From Calycina herbarum (lineage: Eukaryota > Ascomycota > Leotiomycetes > Helotiales > Pezizellaceae): 64,000 nt of DNA. Where the stretch lies: contig LLEY01000159.1 of assembly GCA_001414485.1 (NCBI GenBank), forward strand, positions 62,001 through 126,000, in the 5' to 3' direction. Shown piece after piece: positions 46,800 to 59,749 of this stretch (position 1 is its first letter; every line of letters starts with the position of its first letter). The notes below the pieces were generated by a model. That model was not told where the DNA came from and did not search any database. It worked only from the letters and a program-made list of their open reading frames with translations. Made by a program: the position numbers and the translations under genes.

Positions 46800-49275
46800 A
46801 TCGAACATAAAGCTCGCTTTTGAAGTTAGGGAGCCCATGCCAAGTTCGCTTCCCACATCATCCAAGCAGATAACGCCTATATTAACCTCTGAAGTTTCCA
46901 GGAAGAGCTTTTGAAGACTAAACTTTATCGGGACAACGATCGCTGTTACCCGGCGGAAATATTAGAAGAAGCACGCACCCACCAGCAGTGGAAAAGCGGC
47001 GGAGTGACTTCATATCAAATATCGACAGAAGAGAAACTTTGGTCCCAGAAGATCCACAGGCTGACGCACACAATCGACACATGGAACTCCAACGCTCATA
47101 TTTCGGACTTCAAAGAACAGTTGAACTGGTCTGTGAACGCTCTTGACGACCTGTTCCAACGTGGCGGATGCTATAAAGTGCAACCTTGACATTTGCTTAT
47201 ATGATTCTGCTATGGCGGTGGTTGAAAATAAGGGAAACATTGTAGGAGAGGGGGAAGCAATCTTTCAAAAACCATTGAAGTCGACTACGGTTGTCGAAAA
47301 AGCAAGAAAGACGGTGGAAAGTTCAAAAACCACACTTATCAACCGTTTTGTTGGCAGCTGGAACGTGATCCCCAATCCCCCAGAGGAGTTCAGTACAAGG
47401 ACAGATGTTATCTACATCAAGTTGGTGGATTACATTACCAGCTTCATTACTCTTGTTTTGTACAACTCTGCCAAGGGAGATGCTTGGGATCGCTGTTACA
47501 TATCGATTCTTGCAAAAACATCCGCAAAACTGAAACTTGTCCGCCAGCAACCAACCTCATTTGCCGAACGTTCTCTCGAAACCGAAAGGAACAGCAAAAT
47601 GTACTCGGAACTCACAAGAACCTCCCGTCATGGTTCCAAATCATCCAACGGCGTATTTTCAAATAGCAGAATTCCTCAAAGATACTTCAAGAATCAGATG
47701 GTAGCCAGGGAACACGTCTCCGAGTTGTTAAGACATATGGCAGATGCGTTGATGCCAAAACACTCAAATTTCCTAAGTCGGGCCTTCGAGAGCAATACCG
47801 TGGTACTTTCAGGTGAACAACGAACTCAGCTAGTCTTGTGCAGCGATCGAAAGGACCGAATATCATTTTGCTGAAGATATATATCACACAGCTCTGGATT
47901 GTATATCATGGATGCAACCTACTTCTTGGTAACTTGAAAGCACTCAGGGACGGAGGCGAGTCCACGGATAGTAACCCCAAGCCCACCACTCAGCCGACGT
48001 CTAGATACAACATATTCAGTGAAACTACTGCTGTTCCTACGCCCGCAACAATATACAAAGACTGGAAGACGGAAAACTAAAGAGAGAACTTTAGTTCTCC
48101 ATCTGCGGGAATAATTCTTTCAACTATAGATGCTTATATTACCGGTTCCCTGTCAATGGATTTATGCAGTACTTTCGTGACTGCACCTACACGCCGGCTT
48201 ATCGAGTACATATCAAACACCACGAATCCTCACAACAATGTCACCGTCACTCCTCCTAACTCGCCACTTTCAGCTGCGTCTTTCATCTTTTCAACGAAGC
48301 TTGAGAGAAGAAACCTTGACCAAGATGATCTGAACTTCGTCCCAATTTCGGAGTTCATAAAACATACCAATTCGAATACATTCCGAGCTGTCTACCAGAT
48401 CAATACACCGAAGGCGAAACTTGCAACAGGAAAGTTTCGCCGTCTGAGAAATTGGCGCACAATCCCAAAACAGGCCGTCGAAAGCGACGTTGGAACGAAA
48501 TTCTCTGGTGCCGGGAAAAGTGCCAGCATGTCTTCTCCGCCGCAAACTTGCTAGCTTCGATTACGTTACGGGCAAAAACGAGCAAAACATGAAGAAATGG
48601 AGCTTTAGTGACTGTTCTGTGATGATTTCGCTAAAAGGATATGCTTACAGCATTACCGCAATATTTGTCATATCATTGTTCGGTGGTATCGTCATGATTG
48701 GAACACTGCATGGCAAGATCGAAGAAGTTGACGTCTCCAACATCATGATGACAATCTGGGTCATTGGAGGTTTCTGCATTATACTAGCTAAGAGCTGGTT
48801 GGTGAAGGACTGGTCATGGCACGGCTTTATGCATGGAAAACTCGAGTGCCACAGTGTGCACGAACTCGCTGCTGCCACTGGGATGAATCACCAAACAGTG
48901 TTGGGATATCTTCTTATACACGACAAGCCAATATTCCGTACCTCTGGGCCATACAACAGCCTGTTCCTCAACTCGGAATCCTCGGGCGCATCAAGCTTTG
49001 CTATCGACAAGGCTTGTAAGCTGTCAACATTACTCTCTTGTGGTTTCACCATACTAGGGGTAAATACGCCAGACGGCACTTATTTGGTATGCTTAGGAAA
49101 GAGACGAAAGAGCGCGCTTTTCAATAACAATTCTAATGAGGAGCGACTGGTTTGCAAGGTTCCGTCCTCACTCAAGGAAAACGAGAATCCGGTGTTGCGA
49201 TTTAAGAAGCAGGTATTCAATTGGGATAAGGGGTTCGGACTTTATATCAACGAGAGGGATTTTTTGTTTGGCTGA
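46800..49275 (+). pseudogene. Disrupted gene for a two-helix membrane protein
   Basis: Protein-like sequence runs from about 46800 to a stop at 49273-49275 but changes frame. An in-frame TGA is at 46890; frame 3 holds to 47145, frame 1 to 47874, frame 3 again to a TAA at 48078 and beyond to 48554, then frame 1 to the end. The last part is best preserved: two hydrophobic helices (ITAIFVISLFGGIVMIGTL and MMTIWVIGGFCIILAKSWLV), then WSWHGFMHGKLECHSVHELA, TSGPYNSLF and a soluble tail LCRSKD-like region ending NWDKGFGLYINERDFLFG. The last block resembles membrane proteins of unknown function that I think occur widely in filamentous fungi, but this cannot be checked here. Introns could explain one shift but not all. 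No TE flanks were seen. Confidence 0.55.
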
Positions 49276-50061
49276 AGCTCTAGAAGATGAGGGTGGTGGT
49301 TGTAATTAGGGTCACTAATAGGTGTTAACCCCACAGTACAGCGATATCTATCAAACAGTATTGAAGGGTGGGGTTCTTGTAGAATTCATAACCAGCATGA
49401 GAAAGAGATCGTAGCTATACACGGCAGGAAATGTAGTGATGCTGCACCAGGAAAAATATAATCTTCAATTAGGGGGGAGGGGGGAAGTAGTGTATCATCA
49501 CAAGACGCAAAACCAGCAGCTGTACTCGGAGTAAGGCAACATTTCTTACATCTTCTGTATTGTACGAAGAAAAGAGGAAAAAAACGAAAAAACAATGAAG
49601 AGGCCAGCCTATTAATTCTCCTAAATTTGATTTGGTACTGACTACCGCCATCGGGAGCACCTTGAACTGAAGCGTACTCCCAACACAATTCCGACACTCC
49701 CTGGTCATAAAAGAGTAAAGTAGCAATCCAATTGAAACAACAACAGAAAAAGTGAAGGCAATACGCGAAGATGGACGATAAAGAAAGACAAAATCAAGTG
49801 CCTCGGAACACTTTACCATTCAGGGAATATGACATGATAAGGTTCTATGGTGTGTGGAAGAATCACCAGCATGTCATTGTCAAGTAACAGAAGTGTGCCT
49901 TGTAGAAGACTCCCCCACAAGAACCACAACCTAAATATCAACCATTTCATTTCATCATCTAAAATCCCCATTGATCCGAGACCCCCAATTCCTCGAAGAA
50001 GAAAAAAAAGATCCCATTTTGACACCCTAATATACACCCCACACGAAAAACTTTCATCCCC
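49276..50061. other. Intergenic, no gene seen
   Basis: 0.8 kb lies between the broken membrane-protein gene and the transporter 3' end. Nothing recognisable. Confidence 0.45.
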
Positions 50062-51839
50062 CTACCTACACTGCGTAGCCCCGCCCTCATTCCGAATAAT
50101 CTTCGCCACCGCCTGCACCAAACTAATCCCCATAACCGCCCCCCCAAACCCCACACAAGCAACAGCAGGCACCGTCTTCCAACTCCTCGTACTCAACTTG
50201 ATATAACAAAGCGGGGGCAAGATATACGCCAACGCACACGCACTAGTGGCCCCAATCAACTCGAAGACCGCGCCCAAGTCACAGGTAATAAGACTCAGAC
50301 TCATGGCGGAAACCACGAGGGCCGAGGAGAAGATGAGGTGCAGGTTCATGTTGAAGGGTTCCCCCGGGAACCAGTAGGTGAGCATTACTTCGCGGCAGAC
50401 GAAGGCTTCGAGGGGGAGGGTGGTGAGCATGTTGAGGCCGAAACAGAGGCGCGCGATGTTTACCATTGTGTTGTCCGAGGGGAAGTTGTTGAGGACGTTT
50501 CCTTGGGTTTTGGAGCCGAAGGTTAGGAAGCCGGCGAGGGCCATGGCTAGGCAGGCTATCATGGAGATGGTGGTGCTGTAGTGGGTTACGCGGGCGAAGC
50601 GGTCGATGGTGGGGGTTTTTAGGGAGCCGTAGATTAGGAGGGAGTTGTGGTGGCAGACGAATGCTTGGGTTTGGTGTTAGTGAGGGGGTTTTCTATGTGA
50701 GGAATAGGGAACGGACCGAATGATATAACTCCTATTGCTTGGAAGAAGCCATCGTTTATTATGAGAAGGGAACTATCAAATGTTCCTCTTGATTCCGCTG
50801 GAACGAAGAATCCCTGCGTTATGACCGTAAAGAGAATAACCATCATACTGATTAAAGCAAAAGTACTAGCTTTCGCCAACTATCACATCATCGTCAGTAT
50901 TTATTCCTTAGTACTTAAGAGGAAAAGAGGAAAAGAGGAAAGGAGGAAAAGAAATAGATTCCATACCTTAGCAATATCTCTATACAAACTCAACGGATAA
51001 CTAATCCCCAGAATAAAAATGACAATCACAGCCCTTCTATTCGCAAGCAACCCCAACACCGGAATCTCACTCAACCCCGGCCAAATCGCCATAAAAACAT
51101 GCGGTATCGAATCCCCAACAATAATACAAAACGCCAGCATGCCCCCAAAAGCAAAAGCCCACTGCGCAATACTAATAGCAATCAACCCCGTCCTCCCAAA
51201 ACAATGTTCCACCGTCCCCTGAAAGCTATCCCGCCCACTCAACTTGCTATTCACGACAATAAGTCGAATCGTCCAATCCACCGTGACGGTAAGTAAAACC
51301 AGCAACAAAATTCCCGCCACCAAACCCGCTTGTTTGAAAGCATAAGGCTGCCCGATAATCCCGGCCCCAATGATGGAATTGGCCATATTCATAAACGCAG
51401 AGCGCAGCCCAGATTTCGGCCGGGATCGTTCTCGTTCCGCCCATTCGTGTACATCCTCGTCGCCCCAAGGACTATTCGCCAAAGCTACGGACGGAGCTTC
51501 AATATTCGTAAGGAGGGGCACAATCTGCTGCGGTCTCCGGTCACGCCGCCCGGAAAGAGGGGAATCGGTTTGGTGAGGGTCTGCATTTCCATTCTCGAGA
51601 TCGTGGGTATCGATCGCAGCAGGGAGGTCGAATCGTACTCGATTCGGCGTTCGTGGTGTTCGTGCCTCTCTATCCGGAGGACTTTGGGAGGAGCGCAAGC
51701 TGCGTTGGCCTGGGTGGACGATGATGTCGTCTTCGTCTTCGGAGGAGTTTCCCGAAAGGAGACCGCGGTCTTCTTCATTTATCGGGGGATTGGGGGTTTC
51801 GCCATCCTTGCGGATGTTGTGTGTTTTGGCCTTGGCCAT
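50062..51839 (-). CDS. AVT-type amino acid transporter (AAAP family)
   Basis: Exons 50967-51839, 50717-50879 and 50062-50663 (introns 87 and 53 nt) encode 545 residues. The N-terminal ~150 residues are hydrophilic and acidic/Ser-rich. The membrane domain starts SGLRSAFMNMANSIIGAGIIGQPYAFKQAG, the canonical TM1 of AAAP/SLC38 proteins, and about eleven helices follow. Family-type blocks include LTFGSKTQGNVLNNFP, LNMLTTLPLEAFVCREV and FELIGATSACALAYILPP. It is most like vacuolar Avt proteins (Avt2/Avt7 type), which move neutral amino acids across the vacuole or endosome membrane. The middle intron donor reads GTCCGT, a weak site, but joins FG to AFVCHHN correctly. Confidence 0.92.
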
Positions 51840-52395
51840 GCTATTATCGTGGTAGCATTGTGTCTGGGTGTTGGTTTTATGTGCTGCTGAGGTGTTCTTT
51901 GACCTTGGGAGCTTGTTGTTAAGACCCCTGATCGCTTATTTTTTCAGCCTCGTGGAGCTATTTTGGGACGTGGCATAATATTGTTTTACAACACTAGACA
52001 GATGATGGAAATATTGGTTTGATTTATTGTATACAGTTATAGTTCTCTCTTATTCTAACTCTCGAATACATCACCTCTTTTGCAAAGTTCTCGACCTCCA
52101 ATCGTCATGCTTGGCATGTGTAACTCAAAGCGGAATACAACCGCAGCTCCCGCAGTCACAAATTGTCACGAAGAATGAAAAATTGGAGAAATTAATTTAT
52201 TACGTGGTCAATTATGTGTACTGCGACCAATATATATGTACAAAAAGAGACGCTTCCTGACGCTTTCTTTACAATAAAGGGGTTCATCCCTGCCATGTTC
52301 ATCGCTCTGTGTATATAATCTTTTCAAAAGCATGCCTGTTCGAGGCTGTGGGTATCATCGTGACATTTCTTCAATTGTATGCGCCATTTATCCTT
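51840..52395. other. Intergenic, no gene seen
   Basis: 0.56 kb between the transporter start and the protease stop; AT-rich around 52190-52310. No gene. Confidence 0.45.
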
Positions 52396-54247
52396 TCACG
52401 TTGAGACGAGGAGCATAATGACAGCTACGCCAATAGCAAACATCATACTTGGAGAGTTCGATATCGATTGGGTAGCACTGGATTTCTTTGGAACATCCGT
52501 ACTAGCGGCCGCCGAAGTCTGGGCAGCTGCAACAGTAACACCAGTTCCAGTGCTGGATGGGGTTTCGTGACCATTTAGACCCTGGCTAGAGGGTGGTGTT
52601 GCGGAAGCGCCTGAGACAGAAGTCGCAGAACCGGATTGTGTAGCAGTGCTAGAGGATCCTGTGGAACTTGCATTAGATTGTGTTCCCAAAGTTGAAGACC
52701 CGGCTGTTGATCCAGTTGCTAATCCAGTTGCTGATCCAGTGGAACCAGTAGATGAAGTAGTAACCGAAGTGGTGGAGGTCGACTTCGACACGATTGTGGA
52801 GGATGTTAACTGACCAGTAGAGGACACCGAAGCTGATGAGGAAGTTGAGGAGGCAGATGCTTTGGCAGCGAACCCTTCCCAATGTCAGTAATGCATCAAT
52901 CTCGAGGAGCGCAAAAGACTTACCAAGTCTGGTCTTATCATAATCGAAAACCGAGTACACATTCTTCAAAAATGTATCTCCAATAAGCCAAGAATTTTCA
53001 TTCACCACACTAACTCCATATATATTGCTAGTGCAGACCCCATTAACAACAGGAGAAACCCAATCCTTTGGCGAGATGTTATAAGTATCGGTTCCAAAGG
53101 TGAATGAAGCAGATGATTTGGTGTCACATGGTACAGTCCAAGTGGATCCATCACCTGAGCTGGCTCCTGGAATTAATGCGTGAAGTTTCTTAACATCATC
53201 TGGTGGTCCGAAAATGAAAGAGGTTCCAGTATCGATGTATGCAACTCTTCCCGTAATTCCAGCTTGAGAGCTTCCGATTCCAACGTTTGCAATAGCGAGA
53301 GCCCAGTCACCTTCTGTGTTGGCTGCAATTGGGTAGTACTTGATATCCCCAGTAAATCTTGTTGAATCAACGTCTCCGAATGTGATTGCACCATCGTTGG
53401 GCCCGTCAGCGTTACGGTTGATGCTGAGTCCAAGAATGTTTGCTTTTAGAGCCTTTGATGCCGCAAGAGACTCCCAAAAGTGAGGTGTATTTCCTTTGGC
53501 GAGTGAGAGTCCGAGAATACCATCGATTGGGAAATGGTTGAAATCGTCGCTGGCGTATTGGGCAATTCCGAAAGAGGTAGTCATCTTGAAGCCTGCCATG
53601 GCAATAGAGTCTTCTCCCATTGTCCCATTGACACTCCCTGAACCATAGTTGATACCGAAAGGAACATTGAGATCCTTGAAGGTCTTCGAGTTGGCAGCTC
53701 CGAATGAATTATGGCTCTTGCACGAATCTGTGGAACAAGAAGGTCCCATAACCCAGCTGGTCCCAGCACCCGTATCAAGCAACAGATATACCGGTGTGCT
53801 GGCAGAGCCCAGTGATGCTTGAACGAAGTAGGAATAATCAGTACCATCTTGGTTGACTCCAACGGCATTGGTTTGGGAAGGCACAGCTGCTGTAATGACC
53901 TTGTAAGAATTGGCTCTTTTGTCGACTTCTCCCGTTCTGGTCGAGTGCCGGCCACTGTATTTTCTTTTGAGCCTGTTCGTTAATTCATCGATCTGAGCAT
54001 CCTTGGCTAAATTCGACTGTTATAAAATGTTAGCTAGGTTTCGAGGAAAAAAGACTTGGTGACATACTTCAGGAACACGTTGAACAACTCTCATGGTCAG
54101 AGGAGGTTGAGCATTGTTATCGACAGAACGCTTAGTTGGTGTACAATCTTTGTCGAGGGTACATCTCCATTCAGGCATATATGGGTAGAAGGCATGTGCG
54201 GTTGAAGCCAGTGCCACTGCTGACAACAGACCCTTGACAAACAACAT
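52396..54247 (-). CDS. Secreted GPI-type aspartic protease
   Basis: Exons 54068-54247, 52924-54016 and 52396-52874 (introns 51 and 49 nt) encode 583 residues. The signal peptide is MLFVKGLLSAVALASTAHA. A propeptide with basic sites (KRK, VDKRANS) precedes the pepsin domain. Catalytic motifs are LLLDTGAGTSWVMG and AYIDTGTSFIFG. A long C-terminal Ser/Thr-rich stalk of about 130 residues ends in a hydrophobic tail (MMFAIGVAVIMLLVST), the layout of a yapsin-like GPI-anchored or cell-wall protease. Such enzymes act in the wall or outside the cell. A Kex2/Kex1-type KR in the propeptide suggests maturation in the Golgi. The intron between domain and stalk is 49 nt. Confidence 0.93.
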
Positions 54248-55370
54248 TTTGAGAAGTTCTATTTAAACAGTATCGGGGTGCCAAAAAAAATTCGTCTTCA
54301 TGGGTGACTGGTGTATTTCTTCGAGTACTCCAAATTGTGAATTGCTTGGGATTGTCCTAGAATTTGGTATCTGTAAATTTACAAGTCCAGAACTGAAGAC
54401 GTGCTTGGTCGAGAGTTAAATGACGGTAATTTCGATCACAGTGTCGAACTTATATGACGGTGCAATGGCTGGATGTCAAGGTGGCGACCCAATATTGTAC
54501 TTCGAACCAGTGAATGTGTCGACCTCGGATCCAAAAGACGCGTCTATTACCGAAGCGTTTGGAGAATCTAGGACAATTGCTAGTGTACAATGCGCGAGAG
54601 GACCTTGTGGGAAAAGTCGCGTTGATTTTGACTGCCAGAAAGTTTGCGAGAATTACGGCTTCGAATGGTCTTCAGAGACACGCAGCTGGTATGGACGATT
54701 TGAACTGTTGGTCAGAGTCTCGGACTCGTCGAGTTGTGTATTAATATTATAATGGCAAATAGAGACAGAAACAATGCAAAAGCAGGTCAAAGACAATCAA
54801 GCCGTCAACACTACTATTTATCTTGAGATTCGCCGTTGGAGTGGAGAAACGAAGGGAGCTTCGAAGGTCGACAACGGCTCCGGGATGCGATGGGATGAAA
54901 AATGCAACAAAGAGAGCAATGCGGGCGGGACTATGCAAATGATTACACAACTTGATCTTTTGGAACCAAAAAAAGACGAATCGATACCGAGATGTTGAGT
55001 TGAGAACTCGAGGAGGAGGTGAGGGAGGAAGTGAGGAAGGAGAGGGAGGATGAAGGAGAAAAGAGAAGGAAGGAAGGTTCGTGGTGATGATGGCTGGTTG
55101 GCTGGTTCTTGGCTTGGGGTTTTTGGCAAGGAGTGGAGTGCATGGCGGCATACGTGGGCATGCCTGCCCTGCTTGGTGCAAGGAGACGCCTAGCCGCATT
55201 CATCCACGGGGGAAGCTACGCTGGGATTGCACCTGGAAGCGAGTGTTGAACACGACCACGGGCCAGTCGTTGGCCTCGTTCAGGGTGTGACACCCTGTCT
55301 TCTCCATCTTTGCCTCCCCAATCGAGCTTTTCCAGCTTTCGTGCAGCGTATTCGGTGGATTTAGCGGGCT

Positions 55371-55400
55371 ATCAGGATGGATCAGGATGGATCAGGATAG
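55371..55400. repeat. 10-bp tandem repeat, three copies
   Basis: ATCAGGATGG occurs at 55371 and 55381, and a third copy at 55391 ends ATAG. It is intergenic. Confidence 0.9.
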
Positions 55401-56947
55401 ATCACCATGTCCGTGAGCCGATTGTGAAGATTGTGAAGAGAGAGCGAGGAGAGGAGCCGAGTGCTCCAGCTTTCTTGTAAAAAATCGTCATGACAAGTGA
55501 CACCAACCTCCTCTATGACAGGAGCCAATTCAAAGGTGGAGGAATTCGACCAACAAGGCAACATCATGGCTAAAGGCCCAAAGGCCTAAAGGCAGCTTTA
55601 GCCTTCATTCCTCTCCAACTTAGGCCTCTAGGGCTCGTCACTCTTCAGCCGCCAATGCTTCTCGCTCAACTTGGCTTAGATGCAACTACACATGCACTTC
55701 ATTAATCACGATAGATTTAATCAGGTACGAGCTCACTGCACGTCTACAAAGGGAAACATCTGGTCCAATCAGACCCTCAACCCAGCCACCCAACCTCGAG
55801 ATCGGATGCTGGCAGACGCCACCGGCAAGCCAAAACCCAAGAGCCCCTATTCAGGTACATACGCCTGACACGACTATTTCCCCTTCAACACCATCAGAAA
55901 GTTTGCATTGGCTACGTCTTTTGTCTTATTCAAGCCATTTGTTTGAAGTTTGAGACTATCTATCAACTTCAGTTCGTTCAACACTGATTTCCGTCTCTTC
56001 AATCGCAATTCCAAACTGACCGATCCTCTCTTCCTTCTTCGGAACGTTTATCTTGGCGCATCTTGAAACCGCCATCTCCCATCTCCTTTCCCCACGGTAC
56101 ATCGCAGCATGCCATCGCAGCCTCGGTTGCATTGTTTTCCCGAGTCCACGAATAACTCGCCAGGAGAAAGAATCTTCGACATTCAATATCGATGCCTTAT
56201 TCATCCAAAGAAAACATACAAATTCTAATCTCACAGAATATTTGAAAAATAATGCATCCTGTTGCATCCAAATATGCATAAATCTCAAATCCCTACGCGC
56301 CATCACTAGGTAAGCAAAGAAATAACATTTGATGCGCTTACAGACCGCTGCATGACCGCAGACATCATCCCGACCTTTTTTTCAATTCAATTCCACATTT
56401 TCAACTCTGGTTCTCCAAGATCTTCACGTTTCAAAGTCGATCTCCACTAATTCTCCATCAAATACAATTCCCCTATCAAAAGGACCAAGATTACGATCTT
56501 CGGATTCCGATTGCTCATGTCGTCACATCAAGGGCATCTCCCCTTGCACCCTCCAAACCCTCTCCATTAATCTTCAGGTCCCAGGAGATAACTGAAATGA
56601 GCGCCACCATCCCAGTTCGGTTCCTTCCACATTCAAACGAAAAAATCTCGTCTCATTTCATCTACCGACTTTCAAGATTCCCATCTCAATCGTTTTCGGT
56701 CAATTCGGCTTGGTCGCAATCTGGGAAGTCCCGGGGGCTAAATTCGGGGGTTGGCCTTTATCTCGCTTTGATAAAGTCATGGGCCTGGACCGGAGGGTTG
56801 GGAAACCTTTTTGATAGTTGGAGTAAGGTTTCTTGATTAAGAGGGTTTGAAACTTCCATGTGGTTTGTGATGTGTTTCTTGATTTGGATTGAGGAATGTT
56901 GGAGGAATTCAATTGCTGGGCTTTCCTGGGTTGATCACGTGTTTATG

Positions 56948-56972
56948 CTCTCTCTCTCTCTCTCTCTCTCTC
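56948..56972. repeat. (CT)12 microsatellite
   Basis: A perfect CT dinucleotide run of about 25 bp. A second, shorter CT run lies at 57735-57750. Confidence 0.95.
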
Positions 56973-57576
56973 ATTTCCCTTCCATATTTTCCGGTGTTGT
57001 ATTACACTTTGCAATTGGAATTTATTTTTGATGTAGTCAACTCAAAGTCTGGACGTTGAAATGCAAGTACGGAGGTTGGGGAAACCGACGTGGGCCTTTT
57101 TCACTCAGGTGTAGTCACCTGACCTTCGAACGAAAGAATGCAAGGAAGGGGGATTTCAAAATTGATCTCTTTCAGTACGATTCCAAGATTTCTTTCCCAA
57201 GAAAGGTGGGGTTGAAATGTTCGACGGTAGCCTTTCCATACGGCAGTAAATGATTCGTTCTCTAATATTGAGCGATTTCCTGGTGTTGAGCCTTGGATTT
57301 TCTTCGATAGGGGAAGGTATTAGATTGTTATTTTAATTTTTTTTTTCCCCTTTCGAGAGATGAGGAGGTTTGGGTATGGGTATGGGTATTCCGAAGAATG
57401 ATTATTGATGGTAGTCAGTATAACCAAGTAACTCTTGACTTGCAAAAAAAAAAATCAGGGTTGAGGGAGGAAGAGAATATAGCTGTTTTATAAGGACACG
57501 TGAGAAAATGGAAATGGCGATAGGAAGCAGTGAGCCTTTTGTGGATCTTCTCTTACTCCTAGCTGCGCGGTCGGGG

Positions 57577-57614
57577 GTTTTTTTTTTTTTGCATAAATTT
57601 GGGGGGGGGGGGGG
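57577..57614. repeat. Poly-T then poly-G homopolymer tracts
   Basis: A T13-type run near 57578-57590 is followed, after GCATAAATTT, by a G14 run at 57601-57614. Further homopolymers are G10 at 61453-61462. Exact lengths may carry sequencing error. Confidence 0.85.
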
Positions 57615-58846
57615 ATCGAGCGTGATGGTACTCGCGAAAGGATGAGATCTTGCTCAGTCCAAAGTGAGAAGAAGTCAAGGCACAAGCGGATACTGGAATG
57701 AGGAAACGAATTAATTTAGATTGGCTCCTGGTTTTCTCTCTCTCTCTCTCTTTTGTCGGGGAAAAGCAAACTCGAAATCTCACTACTTGTCTAGTTTCTG
57801 TCATCATCCTCGCAAGAATAGAACAAGTCCGTTGTGCCACGTCAAAGTAATAACGATCTGGGAATCGTCGCGGCGGAGGAACGACGGGGGTGTTGAGACT
57901 TTGAGTCTTTGAGCCTTTTGCGGTCTGAAACTGTCGCTTTTATTTTATTTAACGTGGAGTCTCTGGGTTCATACGGTGTTGGTCTCCAGACAGGATGTTG
58001 ATGAATATATGGAAAAGAATCGATAATACGTTTTTATTCGGTGGGAGATTAAAGTTGTTGATTCCTGTGTCAAGTATCTCATTCGTGGCCACCTAGAATG
58101 TTTTAGTATTATCAGTTGCCGTAGCTTACTGCAGCATTGTTTTTTTGGGGGGGTTTGGAACTTAGAAGAGAGAAATTTGTCTGTTAGAAGCGAGAGAGCA
58201 AGAATATAACCTAGGTTCTCTACTACTTTGAATGTAGATTATACATTTTTGTCGTGTGTATATATAGGCTTTTGTAGTGGGCTAAGGCATAGACTTTTAC
58301 TCAAATGGAGGGGATGGGATAAGGGTATGTCATTGTGTTTTTTTCATGTGAGAGTACAAACGATGTTTCGAATCCCTGGTTCTCTGAGACCGTGTCTGTT
58401 GATTCAGAGGGAGTAATGAAAACTTTACTATCTTGATTGAAAGTTCTGGAGATTGAATGGTCCTCTCCGATATGAGACCATATTGTGTTTGTAGCTTTAC
58501 TCCGGAGGTTGGAAAAAACGATAGTGACTCGAACTCGTCGATTCTGTTACTGTTCTCACTTGAATCATCACTTAAGACGTTCTTGAGATTTCTTTTTCTC
58601 TTTGTTTGCTTCCTGCAAGAGGACAATTACTCTCCGAGGTATATCTAGAACTATACAGCACACTGTATCTTCATCTTGTGTCTGGCTTCACCTTGGCAAG
58701 GGCAGAGCAAATGAGTATGTAACGCACACCTAGAAGGACAAGAGATGTCGACTCTCACTTTTGAGATATTACTGAACTCACCTGAACATCATTTGAGTTA
58801 GAGTAATATTTTGGAAGCGAGGAAGAGTGTTTGTAGATCCTAGCTA

Positions 58847-58871
58847 TTTCGAGGGTAAAACTGCTTTCGAC
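58847..58871 (-). promoter_or_regulatory. Paired GTCGAAA motif, copy E
   Basis: On the minus strand the boxes are GTCGAAA at 58865-58871 and CTCGAAA at 58847-58853, 18 bp apart, with one mismatch in the second box. TTTACT precedes the first box and TTTTACC the second. Confidence 0.45.
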
Positions 58872-59599
58872 AGTAAATCTCTTGGTTTTGGGCGTGTTTT
58901 GCTAGTCTTATAATTGTATTGGAACCTTTGAGATTCTCAAAGCTATGTCATTTCTTCAGCACAAGATTGAACTCGGAAGTCATTCTTGTTGAAGGTCATA
59001 CAGAGCCCAATGTACCAAAAGATTGGAAAAAAGTTGACATGACTGAACTTTTGCCCGCAGAGTGTCTGATATGTACGTGTATTCAGCTCGCTTTAGACAT
59101 TTATTTTCTTCTCCATCGATGCTTGAGTGATGGCTACTGTTGCCCATGAGAAGGTAAAGGTTCAAGGTAAGGGGGGTTTTTAGCTTGAAACTCACGACTT
59201 AAGAAGTTCAACTAAATGTTCAGTTTCTTGTTACTATTAGTGGAGTCAGTATAATTTCGCAAGGCAAACTTCCAAACATGGAGCCCAAAACTAAACCATC
59301 AACACGGAAGCCTGAAACTCCAGGTAGCTATTGTTCTAAAGTATGTTTTCTCCATGATTTTTCTACTTTCATCCTTCTGTTTCCTTGCCATAAAAAGGGG
59401 TTGTAGTCGATTTTCTTACGAGATAGTCACGACAAACAGCCCGAGCCTCATGAGCGCGCCAGCAGCAATTCTGGTCACGTAGTCATTTAGTGACAGCATT
59501 AAACAAAGACCAAGGCGCTCTTTTAATTGAAGCACATTCATCAATTAATAGTTTCCACGACAAAAATTCGGTCCTAAGTCTAGAAATCTCTTACTTGCT

Positions 59600-59624
59600 G
59601 TCGAAAACTCTTCTGTTGTCGAAT
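59600..59624 (+). promoter_or_regulatory. Paired GTCGAAA motif, copy C
   Basis: GTCGAAA at 59600 and GTCGAAT at 59618, 18 bp apart. A TATATATAAA word follows at 59684, about 66 bp after the second box, and a hairpin lies 40 bp beyond it at 59727. Confidence 0.5.
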
Positions 59625-59726
59625 TGCGTTTGGTTGAGAATTCACGAAGGCCTATTTGAAAGCCTAATACCCCGCTTACGATCTATATATAAACGAATTC
59701 TCAAAACTGTGACCTATAAGAGATTT

Positions 59727-59749
59727 GGAAAGGTAAATCCTACCTTTCC
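59727..59749 (+). other. Perfect 9-bp inverted repeat (hairpin)
   Basis: GGAAAGGTA, a 5-nt loop AATCC, and TACCTTTCC pair perfectly. It lies about 35 bp downstream of the TATA-like word linked to motif copy C, near where a transcript would begin. Confidence 0.6.

Noticed and set aside
47295..47320. GTCGAAA inside the pseudogene
   Set aside because: It lies in coding-like sequence and has no second box at the fixed spacing.
54420..54752. 110-codon plus-strand frame beside the aspartic protease
   Set aside because: It contains several cysteines (CARGPCGKSRVDFDCQ) and was considered as a small secreted protein, but there is no signal peptide or splice support.
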